Shown piece after piece: positions 1-11,523 of a DNA stretch of 64,000 bases. How positions within the stretch are numbered: position 1 is the first letter of the stretch; each line of letters starts with the position of its first letter. This DNA is from Magnetococcales bacterium HCHbin5 (lineage in GTDB: Bacteria > Pseudomonadota > Magnetococcia > Magnetococcales > Magnetaquicoccaceae), in NCBI GenBank assembly GCA_002753505.1, contig PEAG01000009.1, positions 1 to 64,000 on the forward strand, in the 5' to 3' direction. The notes under the pieces were generated by a model. It was given only the letters and a program-made list of their open reading frames with translations, did no database searches and was not told the DNA's origin. Position numbers and translations under genes: made by a program.

Positions 1-1
1 T

Positions 2-3000
2 GACCTCTCCTTCCGGTTGTTCAATGGCGGCAGCGGCACCGACACCCTGGCGTTGTCCGGGGCCGGCATTACCTTTGATCTGAGCGCACATACCAGTCGA
101 TTTGATTCGGTTGAGGTGATCGATCTCACCGGCAGCGGCAACAATACCCTGACCCTGGACGTATTCGATCTGCTTTACAGCCTTGATGGCTACCTGAGAG
201 TGGAGGGCAACGCAGGAGATACCGTAAACGCTGGCAGCGGCTGGTCTACGCCGGTCTCCATCACCCTCAATGGCAACAACTATCTGCAGTATACCCAGGG
301 ACAGGCATTCTTACAGATAAATGCCAACGTCTATCAGAATGTTGGCGTCGATTCCATGAATCTTGCCAACCTGGATGGGATGATCGGATTCCGGTTGGGC
401 GGGATTTTATCGTCGGACTATACGGGTATCTCCGTTCATTCGGCCGGAGATATCAACGGCGATGGCTTTGATGACATCATCATCGGAGCCCACCAATACA
501 ATGCGGGATATGGGGCCAGTTATGTGGTGTTCGGTTCGTCGACAGGCTTTGGTTCTCAAATCAATCTTGCCAGCCTGGATGGCAGCACCGGGTTTCGGCT
601 GGATGGCATATCTCCCGGAGAGTATTCCGGTCTGTCCGTCAGCGGTGCGGGGGACATCAACGGTGATGGCTTTGATGATCTGATCATCGGAGCTGACAGT
701 GCATCCAACTATTATTCCTATGCGGGTGCCACCTATGTGGTTTTTGGCCAGCCGTCCGGATCTTTTGCCTCCATCATCCCTCTGGCCACTCTGGTGGATG
801 GCACCATCGGGTTCTGCCTGAACGGCGCAAACGCTATGGACTATTCCGGCCGTTCGGTCAGCATTGCCGGGGATATGAATGGGGATGGCTTTGCTGACCT
901 GATTGTCGGCGGTCCGCCCGGTTCTGTCGTTGTGGTGTTCGGCCAGGCAACGGGCTTTATTCCCTCCATGACCCTGGGGGCATGGAGTGGCATCAGCGGT
1001 TTCACTCTGAACGGAGTGACCTCCTATGCCGTCAACCAAGCGGGAGACATCAATGGCGATGGCCTGGACGACCTCATCATCGGCGACCCCACATACGGCA
1101 GTGGAGGAGCTGCCTATGTGGTCTTTGGCAACCAATCCATGGCCGGCTCCGTGCTGGACCTTTCCACCATGGGTACCAGTCAAGGCTTCCGCCTCGATGG
1201 TGTCGCCAGCAGTATGGCGGGGCACTCGGTCAGTGGGGCCGGGGATGTCAATGGTGATGGTCTGGATGACCTGGTTATCGGTGCCTACAAGGACAACGGT
1301 GGGGCCGGGGCCAGTTATGTGGTGTTTGGCCGGACAACAGGGTTCAGCAGTGTCGTCTCGCTGGGATCATTGAATGGCAGTGACGGCTTTCGCCTGGATG
1401 GCACGGACAGCTGGGACTATTCCGGGTTTTCAGTCAGCTCGGCCGGGGACTATAACGGCGATGGCTTTGATGATCTGATCATTGGCGTTCCCCGCGCAGC
1501 CGTGAGCAGTTTTGGCTATGCAGGCAGCAGTTATGTGGTGTTTGGCGGCCCCGGCTTTTCTTCGGCCGTTCAGCTCTCGACCCTCTCCGGCAGCAGCGGT
1601 TTTCGACTGGATGATGTGGTGGCAAATGGGAAATTTGGTTATTCGGTCAGTGCGGCCGGAGATGTCAACGGCGATGGCTTTGATGATCTGCTGATCGGTG
1701 CCCCCAATCCGGGCGGTTATGGCTCTGGCGTGGTCATCTTTGGCGGTACCTTGCCCGCTGCCAATGTTTTCCTGGGTACCACCGGGGCAGACACCTTGAC
1801 CGGAACCGCCGCCGCTGAACAGTTCACCGCCGGCAATGGCAACGACACCATCAACAGTGGCGGCGGGACCGATGTCATTCACGCCGGAGCGGGCGATGAT
1901 ACCATTATCGTTGCCGATTTGACATTTCGCCAAGTGGTGGGGGGCAGCGGCGTGGATACCCTGCTGCTGTCGGGTTCGGCCATGACCTTGGATCTTTCAC
2001 TCATGCGTGGCAAAATTGAGGGAATAGAGGGCATCGATCTCGATATCGGTGGCAGCAACAACGCCCTGGTTCTGACCGCTTTGGATGTGCTGAACCTTTC
2101 CGATTCCAGCAATACGTTGACGGTGGACGGGGATTCCGGCGATGCGGTCTCGGGTGACGGGGGCTGGATCGACGGCGGCTTGATTACCGTCAATACCACC
2201 AACGACTACCATCTCTACACCCATGGAGAGGTGGTACTGCGGATCGCATCGACCATTACCAATGTCACCTTCTCCTGTCTGGGAGACCCCCTGGTGTTGG
2301 ATCTGGATGGCGATGGCATCCACCTGACCAGCAAGGCGGCGGGCACCCACTTTGACATGAATGGGGATGGTATTGCGGATGCCGTGGGTTGGAGCGGAGC
2401 AGGCGACGGGCTGTTGGTGCTGGACCAGAACGGCGATGGCCGCATTCAGGATATTCGGGAGTTGGTCTCCGAATGGTCCGCCCCTGGTGCCCGTTCCAGC
2501 CTGGCGGCTCTGGCCAGCCTGGATGCCAACCAGGATGGCAAAATAGATGCCGCAGATGCCGCCTTCAGCCAATTGCAGGTCTGGGTGGATGCCAACCAGG
2601 ATGGCATTTCCAGCAGCCAGGAGTTGTATACCCTCTCCCAGTTGGGCATTGTCGCCCTGGGCTTGAACCTGGATGCGAGCGGGGCAACCACAATGCATGG
2701 CAATATCATCAACGGCTTCACCACCATCACCTATGCGGATGGTCATCAGGGTACCATGGCAGAGGTGCAACTGGACTTTGCCGTGGCTCCTGCGGTGAAC
2801 AGTCCGATTGCAGAGAGCAGCAGCGACAACGCTGCCACAGGAGCAGACGGGTCGGCCGCGAGCCGCTACAGCGGTGGCGAAGGATTCAGTGATCTGATCA
2901 TCGATTCATGGGCAGAGGATCCCTATGGGCTTTTTCACACAGGTTCCAATACCTTGACTGTGGAGAGTGGTGCAGGCTCGTTGGCGACACTGTTTGACGG

Positions 3001-3682
3001 CAGCGGGAGCAACCCACTGGATACCGTGCCTTCAGGGGCATACGCCCTGGACGTTACGGAGACCGCAACGGCTGCCATGACAGCAGAAGCTTCCCAGAAC
3101 AGCCAGGAGGGTGCGGAGAGCCACAACCTGGAGGAGAACGGCACGGACTTGGCGGGTCAACCTCTGCCAGGGTTGGCAGCGGCCGATGGTTCCGCCTCCA
3201 CCGCTGAGAGTACCGCCACAGATGGTGCGGGCCCCCCCCCGGATCTCAGTCACCTGTCCGAAATTTTGAACTGGGAGGGTGTCCACTTGCAAGTGGATGG
3301 GGAGACTGTAACAATGGTGGAGACCGGTTGCGCACTGGATTTGACCAGCCTGCTGACAAACAACCCAACCCTCAGCATCCACAAGGTGGACATGATGGGC
3401 GCGGGTAACAACAGCCTGAATCTGAGTGATATTTTGGACTTTGCCGGCAGTGACTACCAACTCCGGGTTGATGGAGAGGCCGGCGATGTGGTCAATGTCC
3501 AGCATGCCATCAACCTGATGCTGCACACAAACAGTGCCGTGACTGTCGATGGCGTCACCCACGCGACCGATTCAGAGGGACATACAACCATCGGCGCAGA
3601 CAACTATGTGGTCTACTCTGCGGTGGATTCCCTGCATACGTTGCTGGTGGATGGAGAAGTTGTCGTCAATCTGTTACAGTAG
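2..3682 (+). CDS. Large FG-GAP/integrin-alpha-like, RTX-type calcium-binding surface or secreted protein (5' truncated at window edge)
   Basis: Seven GDxNGDGxxDLIIG repeats, EF-hand-like DxNxDG segments (LDANQDGKIDAAD, VDANQDGISSSQE) and GTDTL/GNGNDTI RTX-like repeats. The frame stays open upstream of the listed TTG at 17 to the window edge. Confidence 0.85.
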   Translation, partial: DLSFRLFNGGSGTDTLALSGAGITFDLSAHTSRFDSVEVIDLTGSGNNTLTLDVFDLLYSLDGYLRVEGNAGDTVNAGSGWSTPVSITLNGNNYLQYTQGQAFLQINANVYQNVGVDSMNLANLDGMIGFRLGGILSSDYTGISVHSAGDINGDGFDDIIIGAHQYNAGYGASYVVFGSSTGFGSQINLASLDGSTGFRLDGISPGEYSGLSVSGAGDINGDGFDDLIIGADSASNYYSYAGATYVVFGQPSGSFASIIPLATLVDGTIGFCLNGANAMDYSGRSVSIAGDMNGDGFADLIVGGPPGSVVVVFGQATGFIPSMTLGAWSGISGFTLNGVTSYAVNQAGDINGDGLDDLIIGDPTYGSGGAAYVVFGNQSMAGSVLDLSTMGTSQGFRLDGVASSMAGHSVSGAGDVNGDGLDDLVIGAYKDNGGAGASYVVFGRTTGFSSVVSLGSLNGSDGFRLDGTDSWDYSGFSVSSAGDYNGDGFDDLIIGVPRAAVSSFGYAGSSYVVFGGPGFSSAVQLSTLSGSSGFRLDDVVANGKFGYSVSAAGDVNGDGFDDLLIGAPNPGGYGSGVVIFGGTLPAANVFLGTTGADTLTGTAAAEQFTAGNGNDTINSGGGTDVIHAGAGDDTIIVADLTFRQVVGGSGVDTLLLSGSAMTLDLSLMRGKIEGIEGIDLDIGGSNNALVLTALDVLNLSDSSNTLTVDGDSGDAVSGDGGWIDGGLITVNTTNDYHLYTHGEVVLRIASTITNVTFSCLGDPLVLDLDGDGIHLTSKAAGTHFDMNGDGIADAVGWSGAGDGLLVLDQNGDGRIQDIRELVSEWSAPGARSSLAALASLDANQDGKIDAADAAFSQLQVWVDANQDGISSSQELYTLSQLGIVALGLNLDASGATTMHGNIINGFTTITYADGHQGTMAEVQLDFAVAPAVNSPIAESSSDNAATGADGSAASRYSGGEGFSDLIIDSWAEDPYGLFHTGSNTLTVESGAGSLATLFDGSGSNPLDTVPSGAYALDVTETATAAMTAEASQNSQEGAESHNLEENGTDLAGQPLPGLAAADGSASTAESTATDGAGPPPDLSHLSEILNWEGVHLQVDGETVTMVETGCALDLTSLLTNNPTLSIHKVDMMGAGNNSLNLSDILDFAGSDYQLRVDGEAGDVVNVQHAINLMLHTNSAVTVDGVTHATDSEGHTTIGADNYVVYSAVDSLHTLLVDGEVVVNLLQ

Positions 3683-3739
3683 CGAAATGCTGTCCCGGCT
3701 GAATGGTGTAGCGGGTTTGCGGCATGAAATGTGCTTTGA

Positions 3740-5239
<1,500 letters not shown>

Positions 5240-5328
5240 GACCGCACAACAGTCAACCGGGTTGGAGAGAGTGGTATGGGAATGGGGGGCATGCCTTCTC
5301 CGGCCTGCTGCGGCGAAACGTTGGAGCC

Positions 5329-5640
5329 CTACTCCGTTTCCTGCTGGTAGATGGGAACCCCCACCCGCTTGATATGCTCCAACAGAGGTAGGTAGCAGAT
5401 GCTGTCGTATGCCTTGACATCGAAGCGATAAGGCAAGGGTAACGATTCCAGTGCCTCGGCGACGGCTTCGGCCTCCAGCGCGTTGGCCACCCCCACCAAG
5501 GCCAAGTCAATATCCGACTCCGGCCGAAATGAGCCCTTGGCGCGGGAGCCAAACAGCAGCACCGTACGGATGGCACCCACTTGGCGAAATACCGTGTGCA
5601 TGGCGTCGATCTCTTGTTCTGTCAAACCCGTGTTGTTCAC
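5329..5640 (-). CDS. MNT-domain nucleotidyltransferase, antitoxin of a HEPN/MNT pair (MntA-like)
   Basis: GSRAKGSFRPESDID matches the GSX10DXD minimal nucleotidyltransferase motif. Start overlaps the hepT-like stop (ATGA). Confidence 0.88.
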   Translation of the reverse strand: MNNTGLTEQEIDAMHTVFRQVGAIRTVLLFGSRAKGSFRPESDIDLALVGVANALEAEAVAEALESLPLPYRFDVKAYDSICYLPLLEHIKRVGVPIYQQETE

Positions 5641-6068
5641 CCTTTGACAACCTCAAGCAGGAAAAACTCGTGCAAACGGTCAAAAGCCGTAAAATAGCGC
5701 GACGTGACAACGTGCAGCACCGCATCAAATGTTTGGCTGTTATAGGTGTGGAAGAGCAGATTGCGATGCAGCATCATGTCGATCCATACCTGGGCATCTT
5801 CCAACAACCCCGCACTGAACGCGGCTTTGATCACATCCCTGGGGGTGACGGGTCTGACCACGATGCCACGCCATTCCAGATAATCCTTCAGGGTTTTCCA
5901 GGCCAGCTCAAAAGCAAATTCAAACCGTTGGACGGCACCCTCTCTCTCCATTGGTGACAAAGAGTCCACCCCCCGCTCCTGCACCTCCCTCAGCAGCAAA
6001 AAGGCACGGTTAAAATTATCAAATCGCTGTTTCCAGCGTACATCCCCCAAGCCCGAATCGTTCATCAT
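5637..6068 (-). CDS. HEPN toxin / HI0074-family nucleotidyltransferase substrate-binding protein (HepT-like)
   Basis: RFEFAFELAWKTLKDYL and RNLLFHTY (R-X4-H-X-Y HEPN motif). Start at 6068 (MMNDSG) overlaps the upstream stop (ATGA). Confidence 0.87.
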   Translation of the reverse strand: MMNDSGLGDVRWKQRFDNFNRAFLLLREVQERGVDSLSPMEREGAVQRFEFAFELAWKTLKDYLEWRGIVVRPVTPRDVIKAAFSAGLLEDAQVWIDMMLHRNLLFHTYNSQTFDAVLHVVTSRYFTAFDRLHEFFLLEVVKG

Positions 6069-7411
6069 GGCGGTAAATCCTGTTTTGGTTCTATGGATGA
6101 GGATGGGCGGTCTGCCCTTCTGGTCACCGCAGCCGCTGCCGGGGTCGGCAAAAAGCCATCCAGAGCGGCCATGACCCGTTTGACCGGTGGGAAAAGGTTG
6201 AAGGCAAAGCCGTGCTGCTGATACCAGGCCGAAGCGTGCAACACGGCACCGCTCTCCCCCTGTTTGGTCAAGGAGCGGTCCACCCCGATGGCCAGACTGG
6301 GCTGGGCCCGGTGAGAGCTGTCCAGACTCTGCAAGCGACGCTGCAGGGGGCCGGCGTGCCAACGATGAAACAGCTCCAGATGGACAATCCGCCCCGTCAC
6401 ATGCCGAAAACTGAAATCCGGTACCACCCAATCCTGTTTGTTCAGCTCCAGCAACTCCGAATTTTGTTGGATTTTCCACTCCTGGCTCAGCTCGCCGAAT
6501 GCACTGGCAAACCGTTCAAACGCCTCCGGGACATAGCTGCTGGTGTAGGTCAGATGTGATTTCAGTCCGGTGGCATGATCCAGCTCCAACAAGACCGTTC
6601 CTCCCGGTTGACGGGCAGCCTGGAGCGAGGCCGGCAGCTCTATGTCAGCCTGAACGCGCCAGCGACTCAAGGCACAGACCGCTGGTAAAAAATTTGCCAG
6701 CAACAGGCCATAGCTGCGACCATTCTCGAACAGACTTAGCGGTCCATCCAGTTGAATGCGAAACAGACCCGTCGGCGTCCGGGAGATGCGCGCCAACAGC
6801 CGAAAAAATTTCAGCCGCCGAAAAAACTGGCGACGTATTCCCACCTCCGGCTCATCGGTCTCAATCACCAACTGCTTGGCAAACCACAGCAAACCCTGGG
6901 CCTGCGCCAGATTGTAACGGTGCAACAATTGTTCTGGAACCGTGGGGGTGAAGGAGAGCAGCGATTGTCGCGCAGGCAGGTCCGCATAAAGACGGGCCGA
7001 GAGGGCCTCTGGCTCCATCTGCAAAGAGTCTGCAACCCGCTGGCGAAACGTTTCCAGATTGTTGCTGCCGCCGCCGGATGGACAACCGGCCGCCGCCGGG
7101 GAACAAAACTGCCGGGCAGCCTGGGTGAATACCTGCATGCGAAAGGTTTCCAATTCGGCATCGCTCTCCTGAAAGGTGCAGCGATCCAGCAACAGCTTGT
7201 TCAACCCTTTGGCCACCAGGGGAGAGCGGGCCGAATTGAGGACGGGCAGGGCCAACTCCCCCAACTCTTCCCGGCTGTAGCCGCTGCCCGACTCATAAAT
7301 GGCTGCCAACGACTGGGCAACCTCTTGCCAGTTTTTGTTTTGCGTATCCAGAAAACGGGGATAGACCTTTTGGCTGCGTTGATCAAAGCGGAGCAGATCC
7401 TTGGTCAACAT
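6065..7411 (-). CDS. DUF790 family protein, Bax1-like putative PD-(D/E)xK nuclease
   Basis: MLTKDLLRFDQRSQKVYPRFLD N-terminus and C-terminal VVPDFSFRHVTGRIVHLELFHRWH resembling the DUF790 nuclease core. Start at ATG 7411. Confidence 0.75.
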   Translation of the reverse strand: MLTKDLLRFDQRSQKVYPRFLDTQNKNWQEVAQSLAAIYESGSGYSREELGELALPVLNSARSPLVAKGLNKLLLDRCTFQESDAELETFRMQVFTQAARQFCSPAAAGCPSGGGSNNLETFRQRVADSLQMEPEALSARLYADLPARQSLLSFTPTVPEQLLHRYNLAQAQGLLWFAKQLVIETDEPEVGIRRQFFRRLKFFRLLARISRTPTGLFRIQLDGPLSLFENGRSYGLLLANFLPAVCALSRWRVQADIELPASLQAARQPGGTVLLELDHATGLKSHLTYTSSYVPEAFERFASAFGELSQEWKIQQNSELLELNKQDWVVPDFSFRHVTGRIVHLELFHRWHAGPLQRRLQSLDSSHRAQPSLAIGVDRSLTKQGESGAVLHASAWYQQHGFAFNLFPPVKRVMAALDGFLPTPAAAAVTRRADRPSSSIEPKQDLPP

Positions 7412-8670
7412 GGCATCGCCTCCGATGCCTTGACCGCACGCGCCTGCAGATAACTGCGCACCCGGCGGACCCGCTCTTGATGGATTCTCTCCCCCAGGCG
7501 CGAACCCTGCAGACCGGCCTGCAGAAAGGGGCCAGGCTCCACCGTCAGACAACAGTGGCGGCAGTGGCGCAACAGATCGGCCTGGGGATAGGCCTGATCG
7601 GCCTGACCCAGCCGACCGTTGGCATCCGCCTGGCAGACCAGCAGCAGAGCCTCCATGAAATCCGGCTTCCTGAGTGCCTGAAGTTGCAAAAGCAGGCGCA
7701 CCACCTTTTTGGGGCTCATTTCCAACAGACGATGGCACTGGAGATGGTGGCGGGCGGCGGCCAGGGCCAAGGCTCGAAACGGGTTGGGAACACGCAAGCG
7801 GTCGCACAAACGGTTGATCAGCCCCACACCCCGCTCCTCATGACCGTGGTGACGCGGCCACTCGGCGGCAGGCGTACTCCCTTTGCCGAGATCATGCAGC
7901 AGGGCCGCAAAACGCACCGTTGGCTCCTCGCTCAATTGGGTGGCCCGGGTCAACACCAGACGGGTGTGTTGCCAGACATCCCCCTCCGGATGATAACGGG
8001 GCGGTTGGGGCACACCGATCAGGGCGGCCAACTCCGAAAACAGCACCGCCAACGCCCCGCACTGCTGCAGCAGATCAAAATAGACCAACGGGTTCCGGCT
8101 TGCCAGTGCCTTGTGGGTCTCCTGCCAAATCCGTTCCACCGACAAGGTTTGCAACTCGCCGGACTGAACCAGTTGGCACAGCAGTGCAAAGGTCTCCTCT
8201 GCAACCCGAAAGCCCAGATCCCGGTAGCAGGCCAAAAAACGGGCCACCCGCAACACCCGCAACGGATCCTCGGCAAAGGCAGGCGAGACATGGCGCAACA
8301 GACGGTTCTGGAGATCGGTACGGCCCCCGAACGGATCAATAATCCGCCCTTCGCTATCCAGAGCCATGGCGTTGATGGTGAGATCCCGGCGGGCCAGATC
8401 AGCCTCCAGGGTGACCGTGGGAGAAAAGTGGGCGGCAAATCCCAGGTATCCTGGCGCGGTCTTACGCTCCAGGCGAGCCAGGGCATAGGCCTCTTTGCTC
8501 TCCGGGTGCAAAAAGACGGGAAAATCGGCCCCCACCTGACTGAACCCCCGGGCCAACATGCTCTGCGGGGTCTCCCCCACCACCACCCAGTCCTGATCCT
8601 GAGCCGGAAGGCCCAAAAGAAGATCCCGCACACACCCCCCTACCCGATAGACTTGCCGTAACGGTTCCAC
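7405..8670 (-). CDS. cca: CCA-adding tRNA nucleotidyltransferase (with HD domain)
   Basis: VYRVGGCVRDLLLGLPAQDQDWVV, RRDLTINAMALD and LLHDLGKGSTP. Confidence 0.95.
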   Translation of the reverse strand: MEPLRQVYRVGGCVRDLLLGLPAQDQDWVVVGETPQSMLARGFSQVGADFPVFLHPESKEAYALARLERKTAPGYLGFAAHFSPTVTLEADLARRDLTINAMALDSEGRIIDPFGGRTDLQNRLLRHVSPAFAEDPLRVLRVARFLACYRDLGFRVAEETFALLCQLVQSGELQTLSVERIWQETHKALASRNPLVYFDLLQQCGALAVLFSELAALIGVPQPPRYHPEGDVWQHTRLVLTRATQLSEEPTVRFAALLHDLGKGSTPAAEWPRHHGHEERGVGLINRLCDRLRVPNPFRALALAAARHHLQCHRLLEMSPKKVVRLLLQLQALRKPDFMEALLLVCQADANGRLGQADQAYPQADLLRHCRHCCLTVEPGPFLQAGLQGSRLGERIHQERVRRVRSYLQARAVKASEAMPC

Positions 8671-8689
8671 GCTTGCTCCTGGAATGGAT

Positions 8690-9913
8690 TCAGCCCTTGA
8701 CGCACACCACCTGTTTCAGCACGTGCAGAATTTCCACCAGATCGGACTGTTGAGCCATCACGGTGTCAATATCCTTGTAGGCACCGGGAATTTCATCCAG
8801 CACACTGTTATCCTTGCGACAGGCGACGCCGAGGGTTTGCCGCTCCAGATCCGCTTTATTGAAACGTCGACTGGCCTCGGTGCGGCTCATTTTACGGCCC
8901 GCTCCATGGGCGCAGGAGCTGAATGTCGCCGCGTTGCCCTTGCCGCGCACGATATAGCTCTTGGCACCCATGGAACCGGGAACGATACCCAGATCCGTTT
9001 TGCGGGCCCGCATGGCCCCTTTGCGCGTTATCCAGAGGGTACGGTTATAATGCTCTTCCCGTTCCATGGTGTTGTGATGGCAATCAATGGGCTCAGCCAA
9101 GAGCGGGGCAGGACGGCCCAGCACCGTAGAAAGGGCATTCAGAACAGCCGTCATCATGAAACGGCGATTGGCCTTGGCATACTCCTGTGCCCAGTCGACA
9201 CACTGGACATAATCATGAAAATGGGCACTGCCCTCCTGAAAATGCGCCAGGTTGGGATCCGGCAACTGTTTGAGACGTGACCCCATATCCTTGCGGGCCA
9301 ACTCAATAAAATAGGTGCCAATACGGTTGCCAATCCCCCGGGAACCGGAGTGCAACAGCACCCAGACCTGCCCCACTTCATCCAAACTGATCTCAATAAA
9401 ATGGTTGCCGGTACCCAGGGAGCCTAAATGGCGTTCAGCGTTGACCCGTTTATGCAGCAGTTTGGGGTGGCGATTCAACACCTGGGGCAGCCGCTGTTCG
9501 ATGCCATATTGAGCCCAGTAGGCATGAATGGCAGTGGGAACGGTATGCCAAGCCCCCCGATCATTGGGCCCCCCCTGATCGGTCCGACCATGGGGAACAG
9601 CCCGTTCAATGGCAGCCTGCAACATTTCCGCCTTGCCGCTGATATCCTCCTCTTTCAGGTCCAGCCTGACCGCCTGCATGCCACAGCCAATATCCACCCC
9701 AACAGCAGCCGGAATAACCGCCTTTTCGGTGGGAATCACCGAACCGATCACGGCTCCCAACCCGGCATGCACATCCGGCATGGCAGCCACATGGTTAAAA
9801 ATAAAAGGCAGGGTCGCCACATTCATCAATTGTTGACGGGAGGTTGGGTCCAGGGTATCGGTGTAGACATACACCGGTACCCTCCCCGTGTGGATGATTT
9901 CATAAATGGGCAT
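8690..9913 (-). CDS. rtcB: RNA-splicing ligase RtcB family
   Basis: AAMPDVHAGLGAVIGSVIPT, AVGVDIGCGM, LGTGNHFIEI, HSGSRGIGN and SCAHGAGRKMSRTEA. Confidence 0.95.
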   Translation of the reverse strand: MPIYEIIHTGRVPVYVYTDTLDPTSRQQLMNVATLPFIFNHVAAMPDVHAGLGAVIGSVIPTEKAVIPAAVGVDIGCGMQAVRLDLKEEDISGKAEMLQAAIERAVPHGRTDQGGPNDRGAWHTVPTAIHAYWAQYGIEQRLPQVLNRHPKLLHKRVNAERHLGSLGTGNHFIEISLDEVGQVWVLLHSGSRGIGNRIGTYFIELARKDMGSRLKQLPDPNLAHFQEGSAHFHDYVQCVDWAQEYAKANRRFMMTAVLNALSTVLGRPAPLLAEPIDCHHNTMEREEHYNRTLWITRKGAMRARKTDLGIVPGSMGAKSYIVRGKGNAATFSSCAHGAGRKMSRTEASRRFNKADLERQTLGVACRKDNSVLDEIPGAYKDIDTVMAQQSDLVEILHVLKQVVCVKG

Positions 9914-9932
9914 CGGGCATCACACTGTGCAG

Positions 9933-10700
9933 TCAGAATGAGTTTCGCTTTTTCCGAATGGAGGCAAAGACCTGTTCAGCCGTCTGTCCAGACAGGCCGA
10001 TATTGCGGGCAAAATGGGGATCGTCAGCCCGGAAAAAAGGGTTGTGCTGCTTTTCAAAGCCCAATGGAGAGGGCATGGTGGGCTGTTCCATGTCGGTCTG
10101 CCGAAAAATTTCCTTTAAAATCACCTGCAGTCCCATGTTGCCCGGCTCCAGGGAGCAGGAAAATTGCAGGTTGGTCAAGGTGTATTCATGGGCGGCACAC
10201 AACTGGGTTGTATCGGGCAGAGCCCTGATTTTGAGCAGGCTTTCCCACATCTGCTCCGGAGTGCCTTCAAACACCCGTCCACAGCCAAAACGGAACAGGG
10301 CATCCCCTGCAAACAGGGTATCCTTGACCAGATAGGCCACATGGCCCAGAGTATGTCCGGCCACCTCCATCACCACCGCCTCTTCCGTGCCCAATGGCAG
10401 TCGTTGGTGATCCGCCACGGCCACATCCAACGCAGGCAGGCGATGTTTGTCCCTTTCCGCACCGACGACGATGGTATCAAACTGCTTGCGCAGGGCGTCG
10501 ACACCGCCGATATGGTCGTGGTGATGATGGGTCAGAAGAATATGGGACAGCCCCTCCCCCAGGCTCTCCAGATGGTGCATGACCGGGCCGGCCTCCCCCG
10601 GATCGACTGCCGCCCAGGAGTGATCGCCGGTTTTAAACATCCAGACATAATTGTCCTTCAGAATGGGAATAGGCTCGACCGTTAGCGTATGTTGGGGCAT
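9933..10700 (-). CDS. gloB: Hydroxyacylglutathione hydrolase (glyoxalase II)
   Basis: LLTHHHHDHIGGVDAL metallo-beta-lactamase motif and GHTLGHVAY. Confidence 0.93.
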   Translation of the reverse strand: MPQHTLTVEPIPILKDNYVWMFKTGDHSWAAVDPGEAGPVMHHLESLGEGLSHILLTHHHHDHIGGVDALRKQFDTIVVGAERDKHRLPALDVAVADHQRLPLGTEEAVVMEVAGHTLGHVAYLVKDTLFAGDALFRFGCGRVFEGTPEQMWESLLKIRALPDTTQLCAAHEYTLTNLQFSCSLEPGNMGLQVILKEIFRQTDMEQPTMPSPLGFEKQHNPFFRADDPHFARNIGLSGQTAEQVFASIRKKRNSF

Positions 10701-10746
10701 AATTTGCGCTCTCTCACAATAAAATACTGAACGAGAAACTCAGACA

Positions 10747-11523
10747 ATGATGCTGGAAGCAATCAGACTACACAGTTGGTACAATGCCCCCCAGGGACAG
10801 ATGGTCGCCCAGTTGGTAGGGGATGTGATGGTTCAATGGTTAAGCCTCAATCGTCCTACTATTAGAATACTCGGACTGGGGTTTGCGCAACCCTACATGG
10901 ATCAGGTGATCCGTTTTTTTCCAAAAGGGCAGTATGGTCACCCACTGGGGGCTGCGCCCGCCGAGATGGGGGTCATCCCCTGGCCAACAGGGGTGGCCAA
11001 CCGGATCGCCCAGGTGCGACCGGACGCTTTGCCATTTGCCGACGAACAGTTTGACCAGGTGATTGTGGCCCATTTTCTGGAAGGCAGTGAATCTCCCCAG
11101 GCTGCCTTGCGGGAAATCTGGCGTATTCTGACACCGGGAGGGCGTTTGCTGTGCATGGTGCCCAATCGGGGTGGATTGTGGGCCCGTCGGGATACCACTC
11201 CGTTCGGTTGGGGGCGGCCTTTCTCCCCCAGACAGCTGAACACCCTGTTGACCGACTCCCTGTTCATCCCCCGTCAATCCCGTTTCGCACTTTTCATGCC
11301 CCCTGTGGCAGAAAAATATTTTACCCGCGCCGCACCGGCCTGGGAAAAAGCCGGCAGCCGTTGGTTTGCCCCTCTGGGGGGTGCCATTCTATGCGAGGCG
11401 GAAAAGGTTGTCTACGCCACCACCCCCATTGCCGCCCAGGCCAACAGTTTGGGTACCCGATCCCGACCGCTGTCACAAGGGTTCGCGTCGCGTTTTCATG
11501 AGGGCAGTATGGAGAACAAATAA
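10747..11523 (+). CDS. SAM-dependent methyltransferase
   Basis: Methyltransferase_11-like LPFADEQFDQVIVAHFLEGSESPQAALREIWRILTPGGRLLCMVPNR. Divergent from gloB. Confidence 0.85.
   Translation: MMLEAIRLHSWYNAPQGQMVAQLVGDVMVQWLSLNRPTIRILGLGFAQPYMDQVIRFFPKGQYGHPLGAAPAEMGVIPWPTGVANRIAQVRPDALPFADEQFDQVIVAHFLEGSESPQAALREIWRILTPGGRLLCMVPNRGGLWARRDTTPFGWGRPFSPRQLNTLLTDSLFIPRQSRFALFMPPVAEKYFTRAAPAWEKAGSRWFAPLGGAILCEAEKVVYATTPIAAQANSLGTRSRPLSQGFASRFHEGSMENK

Noticed and set aside
7477-8661. 394-aa plus-strand ORF
   Set aside because: Antisense to cca; no domain.
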